From Candidatus Latescibacterota bacterium (GTDB taxonomy: Bacteria > Latescibacterota > UBA2968 > UBA8231), in assembly GCA_022819745.1 (NCBI GenBank), contig JAJEGS010000023.1:6923-70922 (forward strand): a stretch of DNA of 64,000 nucleotides. Direction: 5' to 3'. Each line of letters opens with the position of its first letter. Positions within the stretch are counted from its first letter, which is position 1. Positions 58,962-64,000 of the stretch are shown piece by piece. The notes under the pieces were generated by a model. That model searched no databases. It was not told where the DNA came from and saw nothing but the letters and a program-made list of their open reading frames with translations. The position numbers and the translations under genes are program-made.

Positions 58962-61900
58962 TGATACACACGAAGTTGTTAATCCGGCGCTTGGCCTATG
59001 TGCCTTGGTTGCTGGCGTTTGGCTTGATGCTGGGTTGGGCTGGGGAAGCGGTGGCACAGAACGTGAAACTGACGGTGTCGGCGAGCTCGATGCGCGAGGA
59101 TGGCGGTGCCAAGACGTTCACAGTGACCGCGACCAACTACAGCGATGGAGCGCACACGACTAAGGCGAAAGTCACAGATGCACCTAAGTACGTCCTCTTA
59201 GATTTCGTGAACTCTGCTGAGGCTGGGACTCCAAGCGGCCTTAATGTGAACTACACCGCGACGCAGGCCGTTATCACCATTGCGAAGGATGCGGACGCGG
59301 GGACGGCGGATATCACCATAACGCCCATCGTACGAGATGCCGCCGCTACAGCAGAGACCGGTGATCTCAACTTGGACTTTACCATCACGATTACCGGTAA
59401 TGTTGGCTCTTTTGACACTGATGGTGTCGATGCGACTGACTCGGTGATTAATTTTATCGACACCCACAAGAACTCTACTGCGATCACGCTTTCGTTTGAT
59501 CCGGCCGAGATAAGCCGAGAGGCGGGTCCGACTGATATCACGGTGACGGGGACCTTAAATGGCGAGACGGTAACCAGACACAACCTGTCTTTTCCGTTGG
59601 TTGTCGTAGGGACGGGATCAGCGGTCAATCAAATCGCTACAGCTCCTACGGGGACAGAGGGCGTCCGCGATACGGATTACAATATAACGGGCTTGGGGAA
59701 GCTAACGATCCCAAGGAAGAAGCCCTCAGGGAAGGCGACGTTTGTCGTTGATCCCGCCGAAGGTCCCCGCTGGGTCGGGATCGGAACGACTGTGGCCGTG
59801 AACACGGCGGCTACAACCAATGCCTCGGGACTCTTTTACGACGGTACTATGGTTGCTGATGATGCCGCCACTACTGACACGGATGAATCGCTTGATCGCG
59901 ACTCGAGCGGTGATGGGACTAACGACACAAACAGAGAGCAGCAAATAACAGTCACCGCCGGACTCTTCAGAATCTCCGAGGCAAATGTTGCCGCGATCAA
60001 AGCCCCAGGCGATGGTGGTCTGGTGGCGACTCCGGCCTCGGTCCGCGAGGAAGTTGGGACGGTGGAGGTTGCGCTGAAAGTCGTGTTGGCTAAGGCCGTA
60101 ACCGACGACGAGCAGGTGAACTTCACGGTTACGGACTTTGAGGGCGATAACGCAGAGCGCGATATTAATTACACGATAGAGTTTGGCAGTCTCACCATTC
60201 CGGCTGGCGACACCGAGGGGACGACGACAGCTACCCTCACGATCGTCGATGACGAGGCTGGGGGCGGTAATCGAACCATCAGGGTGAACGCCAACGTTGA
60301 TAACTCGACCCAATCCACGGACATCACGATCACCGACAACGATCTGCTTACCGAGAACATCACGCTGTCGGCGGCTCCTGGTACTGTAAAAGAGGACGCG
60401 GGTCTGACGGAGGTTGAGATCACTGCGACCATTGACGGCGCGGTCTTCGACGATGATCTGAAACTGACCTTGGTCTTGGCTGCGGGCGGTGCGACGCGCG
60501 ATGTGGACTACACCGCAACCCTTCGTTCCTTGACGATTCCGGCCGGCGAGGTAAGCGCCTCGAAGACGATCGACATCATTCCGATCGACGACGGAATCGC
60601 GGACGCGGACGAGAAAATTACCGTGACGACCGTCGAGCAGGATCTCAAGAACGATGACGATGATCCGATCACGATCAAGAACGCGGAGATCACGCTGGGA
60701 GATACGGGCGTGAAAGCCGCTCCGACTGATCCGGACGACACCACACCTGCCTTCTCCGAAGAGGATGCCCTCGCGTCCGCCACGGCTATCGAAGGTACGG
60801 CTGGTAAGGCGCTAGAGGATGTAGTGCTGCCGGCAGCTGAGGGCGATGGCGACCTGAGCTACAGCGTCTCCGCCAATCTGCCTGACGGCTTGTCGTTTGA
60901 CACGGCCTCGCGGACGCTTTCGGGCACGCCTTCGGAAGCTGGAATGACCGGGATCGTATATACGGTGGTTGACGGCGACACGGGCGACGAGCTTCCCGCT
61001 GAAAGCGCGGTGCTGACTTACACCATTGAGATCAGTGAGCCGGCGGAGCCTACGACTATGGTCGAAAGCGTGAGCGTGAGTCAGTTATCGGTCCGCGAAA
61101 GCGGTGAAACGGCTTCCATCTCGGTCAAGGCTACCTTGGCGGGACCCGCTCCGAAAGCTGAGACGATCCGGTTCACGCTGGGTGCTCCCAGCGTAGGCGT
61201 CCAAGCCCTCCGCGACGTAGATTTCTCTGCGGTGCTGCATGGTAACGTCGCCATTGCCGAAGGCGCGACCGAAGCGACCACGTCGCTGAGCCTCACGCCG
61301 ATCGACAATACGGATACGGACGGCAATAGGGTCATTGGTGTTCACGCCACTGCATCCGGTGGTTCGGCTTCGGCGGATATCACGATCGCCGACGACGAAA
61401 CCGCGAGCACGTCCATCTCGCTGTCGGCCGATCCGCACACGGTAAGCGAGCCTTCTGCCGAGGGCATATCCAACGAGCAAACAGTCGAGGTCACGGTCAC
61501 CGCGACCTTAGACGGCAAAGTGCTGGACGCCGCCGCGACGGTTTCCCTCTCGGTTGATCCGAATTCGGAAGCCACGCGCGATGTAGATTATCGGGCAGTG
61601 TTCGTTCCTACTCTCACGATTCCTGCAGGCGAGGTCTCGGGTACGACAAGGTTCCTCATTAACACTATCTATGATGGTGAGGATGAGGGCAACGAGACGA
61701 TCACGCTGAATGGTGCGATTGAGGGTTTGGACGACGGCACGGGTCTCATCACGATCGCCGACGCAGCGATGATGCCGCCTGAGATGGAGCCTTTGGCATT
61801 CGCCGAAGGTGCCATGATTGCCAGCTTTGAAGCTACGGCTGGTACGCCGATTAACGATATGGTCCTGCCGGAAGCCACGGTTGGTGCGGGCGACATCACC

Positions 61901-64000
61901 TACAGCACCTCTGAGTTGCCTGCTGGCTTGTCGTTTGACGCGGAAACTCGGACGCTTTCGGGCACGCCCGAAGCCGAGGGCACCACGGAAGTTACCTACA
62001 CGGCCACGGCCGGCGATGAAAGTGTCGATTTGACCTTCTCCATCACGGTCAACGCGATGCTGGACTTTGGCGACATTGGCGCGTTGTTGGGCTTGCTCGG
62101 TGCTGGTAAGGCCAATCCAGCGCAGGACGATGGTGCCGGGCTCCAACTCAACGTTGGCGTGCCGGTGGAACTGACGTTGCCGGAAATCCCGGGTGGAACT
62201 GGGGATAAGACCTATAGCATGACGGGACTCCCCCCGGGTCTGTCGTTTGACCCGGCTACGCGGACGATTTCGGGTACGCCTACGGAAGAGGCTACGGCCG
62301 TAGTTATCCTTACGGTTACGGACGCTGTTGGCGCTACCGGTCAGGCGGCGCTTGCTATAACGGTGGTCCTTCCTCCGCTGGATCCTCCCGACTTAGCTGC
62401 CGACGGCACCCCCCTTGCTCAAGACTACAAGGGTGCTGACGGCGCTGGCGACCAAGGCGGTTTCATCCTGATGACTTGGGCGCTGTCGGATAACCACGCA
62501 GATCTGGACGGCTATCGCATCTTCCGCCACATGCCCGTGTTGGGCAATGAGCCGGTTCCTTGGGCTATGGTAGATGCCGTACCGGGTGTCGCCGTAGGTC
62601 GCGCTATCGTCGCTACGCTCGACAATGTCGCCACTGACTGGGCCATTGCCGCCGAGAGCGGTGGTCGCACCACGCACGGTGCTGCTAAGGCCGTGTTCAT
62701 CAGTGGTGATAATCCCTATGAGTTGATGGCCGAGACGATGACGGCCAGCAGAGAAGCGGCGCAGGCCGGTAATGGGCCGGTGTTCGCCTCGCTGCTGCCG
62801 GAAGCCCTCGCCTACGCTCAGGGCGTGGCTCCGAAGTTGAATCTCGTCGGAGGTGTCGCCGCTAGCTCGGCGCTCCTCATGACGGAAGAGCCGGTTCGCG
62901 CTATCGACGACATCGCGCCGTTGGCCGTGCCGTCGCTCAGCGCCTTGGACGCGCCCAACGACGCGGGTAGCCGCATCGCCCTGACGTGGACGCTGTCGCC
63001 TTCAGATCAGCTCCTGCAGGGCGTCATTGCCGGAGCCATTGGTCCGACCGCGCTTGAGCCTATCGTCGGCGTCCATGGCTACAGCATCCATCGCCGCGCG
63101 GCAGGCGAAGAAGAGTTCGTCTTGGTCGGGCAGGTTGATGCTGGTGTCACGTCCTTTGTCGATGAGACGGCGCTGAATGGTGTGCATTACACCTATCAGG
63201 TGCGGCCTTTCGACTTGGACAACGAGACGGCTTCTGATATCGAACAGACGGCGATGGCCGTGCGCAACATCGCGGTGGATAGCGAAGGTAACGCGCTCTT
63301 TGGCCTGTTCGGTGCCGACAACCGCATCGGTTTCGACGATTTCTTCATCTTCGCCGACAACTTTGGTCTGACGGCTGAAGACGCTGGGTTTGACCCAGCG
63401 TTCGACCTAGCGCCGAGTGCGCAGATCGACTTCGACGATTTCTTCGTCTTTGCCGACAACTTCGGTCGCAGCACGGCGGCAGCGGGCAAGCGCGTGCCGA
63501 TGCTGGCTGGGCTGAATGCGGATGCGCGGCTGTATCTGGATGCGCGGACTTCGCTGCCGAACGTGGGTGAGGACTTTGTCTTGGACGTTCGGTTGGCGGA
63601 CTTCGCTGCGATCAAGGGCTACGGCTTGCAGGTTGGGTATGAGGCCGACAAGCTGGCGTTCGTCGAGGTGTTGACCGATCAGCCGTTGGGTGGCAGCGAG
63701 CTGGCTACGCCGCAGGTTTTGGCGGATCAAGCTGGCGTGTTGACGGTGGCCGCCCACGGGGACGTGGTCTCCGATGGCGAGGTGATGCTGAGCTTGGTGT
63801 TCCGTCCGACGACGGAGATCGAGAACACGATCATCGAGATCACCGACAACCAGACGTATGACAGCGCCTTTGGCTTCAACCGTCTGGGGTTGCCGGCTCC
63901 GGTTCAGTTGCAGACGCGTCCAGAAGTATTCTCGTTGGCCAACAACTATCCGAACCCGTTCAACCCGGCGACGACGATCAAGTATGCGTTGCCGCAGGCG
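58961..64000 (+). CDS. Very large secreted protein: Calx-beta-like, He_PIG, FN3 and dockerin/EF-hand-like domains (partial, 3' end missing)
   Basis: 1680 codons without a stop, running off the window. Signal peptide (LLAFGLMLGWAGEAVAQ). Calx-beta-like repeats occupy residues ~30-600 and ~700-950, recognised by RDVDYTATLRSLTIPAGE and RDVDYRAVFVPTLTIPAGE. Three He_PIG modules with LPDGLSFDTASRTLSGTP-like cores lie near 623-693, 966-1030 and 1063-1133. FN3-like domains lie near 1140-1243 and 1323-1430. Two EF-hand-like copies (GFDDFFIFADNFG, DFDDFFVFADNFG, near 1456 and 1487) resemble dockerin-type calcium loops. A cohesin-like domain follows (1513-1643), then NNYPNPFNPATTIKYAL, the N-terminal part of a type IX-like sorting domain. 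Probably a surface adhesin or scaffold. Confidence 0.85.
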   Translation, partial: MIHTKLLIRRLAYVPWLLAFGLMLGWAGEAVAQNVKLTVSASSMREDGGAKTFTVTATNYSDGAHTTKAKVTDAPKYVLLDFVNSAEAGTPSGLNVNYTATQAVITIAKDADAGTADITITPIVRDAAATAETGDLNLDFTITITGNVGSFDTDGVDATDSVINFIDTHKNSTAITLSFDPAEISREAGPTDITVTGTLNGETVTRHNLSFPLVVVGTGSAVNQIATAPTGTEGVRDTDYNITGLGKLTIPRKKPSGKATFVVDPAEGPRWVGIGTTVAVNTAATTNASGLFYDGTMVADDAATTDTDESLDRDSSGDGTNDTNREQQITVTAGLFRISEANVAAIKAPGDGGLVATPASVREEVGTVEVALKVVLAKAVTDDEQVNFTVTDFEGDNAERDINYTIEFGSLTIPAGDTEGTTTATLTIVDDEAGGGNRTIRVNANVDNSTQSTDITITDNDLLTENITLSAAPGTVKEDAGLTEVEITATIDGAVFDDDLKLTLVLAAGGATRDVDYTATLRSLTIPAGEVSASKTIDIIPIDDGIADADEKITVTTVEQDLKNDDDDPITIKNAEITLGDTGVKAAPTDPDDTTPAFSEEDALASATAIEGTAGKALEDVVLPAAEGDGDLSYSVSANLPDGLSFDTASRTLSGTPSEAGMTGIVYTVVDGDTGDELPAESAVLTYTIEISEPAEPTTMVESVSVSQLSVRESGETASISVKATLAGPAPKAETIRFTLGAPSVGVQALRDVDFSAVLHGNVAIAEGATEATTSLSLTPIDNTDTDGNRVIGVHATASGGSASADITIADDETASTSISLSADPHTVSEPSAEGISNEQTVEVTVTATLDGKVLDAAATVSLSVDPNSEATRDVDYRAVFVPTLTIPAGEVSGTTRFLINTIYDGEDEGNETITLNGAIEGLDDGTGLITIADAAMMPPEMEPLAFAEGAMIASFEATAGTPINDMVLPEATVGAGDITYSTSELPAGLSFDAETRTLSGTPEAEGTTEVTYTATAGDESVDLTFSITVNAMLDFGDIGALLGLLGAGKANPAQDDGAGLQLNVGVPVELTLPEIPGGTGDKTYSMTGLPPGLSFDPATRTISGTPTEEATAVVILTVTDAVGATGQAALAITVVLPPLDPPDLAADGTPLAQDYKGADGAGDQGGFILMTWALSDNHADLDGYRIFRHMPVLGNEPVPWAMVDAVPGVAVGRAIVATLDNVATDWAIAAESGGRTTHGAAKAVFISGDNPYELMAETMTASREAAQAGNGPVFASLLPEALAYAQGVAPKLNLVGGVAASSALLMTEEPVRAIDDIAPLAVPSLSALDAPNDAGSRIALTWTLSPSDQLLQGVIAGAIGPTALEPIVGVHGYSIHRRAAGEEEFVLVGQVDAGVTSFVDETALNGVHYTYQVRPFDLDNETASDIEQTAMAVRNIAVDSEGNALFGLFGADNRIGFDDFFIFADNFGLTAEDAGFDPAFDLAPSAQIDFDDFFVFADNFGRSTAAAGKRVPMLAGLNADARLYLDARTSLPNVGEDFVLDVRLADFAAIKGYGLQVGYEADKLAFVEVLTDQPLGGSELATPQVLADQAGVLTVAAHGDVVSDGEVMLSLVFRPTTEIENTIIEITDNQTYDSAFGFNRLGLPAPVQLQTRPEVFSLANNYPNPFNPATTIKYALPQA

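Noticed and set aside
59198..62677. Minus-strand frames inside the large secreted-protein gene
   Set aside because: Shadows of a continuous plus-strand gene with clear domains; none has a ribosome site.

Overview
The window comes from a GC-rich bacterium, most likely an uncultured member of the FCB-related or Latescibacterota/Poribacteria-like lineages. This is an inference from content: a secreted multidomain protein ending in a PNPFNP-type sorting motif, Calx-beta/He_PIG/FN3 modules, a formylglycine-type sulfatase, two phytanoyl-CoA dioxygenase (PhyH) relatives, several Gfo/Idh oxidoreductases, an M81 (MlrC-like) peptidase and two UGA-encoded selenoproteins. No rRNA, tRNA, CRISPR array or recognisable insertion-sequence transposase was seen.

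Layout. 1-12.5 kb: catabolic and housekeeping genes (partial esterase, Nudix hydrolase, 2-hydroxyacid and Ldh2-type dehydrogenases, amidohydrolase, DAHP synthase, MFS transporter, an oxidoreductase/glycosidase-like/epimerase operon, sulfatase). 12.5-20.5 kb: a compact defence island. It holds a PIN-domain toxin-like gene overlapping a fused XRE-ImmA regulator, then a divergent three-gene CBASS operon (CD-NTase, stand-alone E2-like protein, patatin phospholipase), then a convergent single-chain restriction-methylation enzyme. The island is bracketed by direct copies of the first 58 bases of the sulfatase gene. The right copy is fused to the 3' end of a decayed PhyH gene. 20.6-30 kb: DUF4832 lipoprotein, UxuA-like protein, an ABC exporter flanked by a duplicated substrate-binding-protein gene end, a peptide-binding lipoprotein, two PhyH proteins (one with HxG in place of HxD) and an enolase-superfamily protein.

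30-44 kb: CnoX-type thioredoxin, D-threonine-aldolase-like enzyme, glycosyltransferase, selenoprotein SelD, M81 peptidase, Gfo/Idh protein, and a minus-strand cluster for phosphonate catabolism (two NAD-dependent epimerase-like proteins, phosphonate-associated alcohol dehydrogenase, phosphonoacetate hydrolase, FAD oxidoreductase) ending in a Kv-type channel. 42.5-50 kb: IMP dehydrogenase, YtxH protein, heterodimeric ABC exporter, RdgB, TPR protein and a second selenoprotein of the SelW/Rdx family with a good SECIS-like hairpin. 50-55 kb: HEAT lipoprotein followed by hisG-hisD-hisB and a glycosyltransferase. 55-58.6 kb: a YfhO-type membrane protein between small coiled-coil membrane proteins. 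58.8 kb to the end: a consensus promoter, two nested short ORFs and a very large secreted protein that runs off the window.

Two short repeat families are scattered through the window. One is MITE-like, with TAGCAATCC ends and 10-bp tandem ATGGACGCAG-type units. The other is a palindromic CTTCGAC/TGAGCTC element found inside coding sequences. The strongest candidates for new biology are the CBASS island with its fused XRE-peptidase regulator and its scar structure, and the two genes whose correct reading requires selenocysteine.
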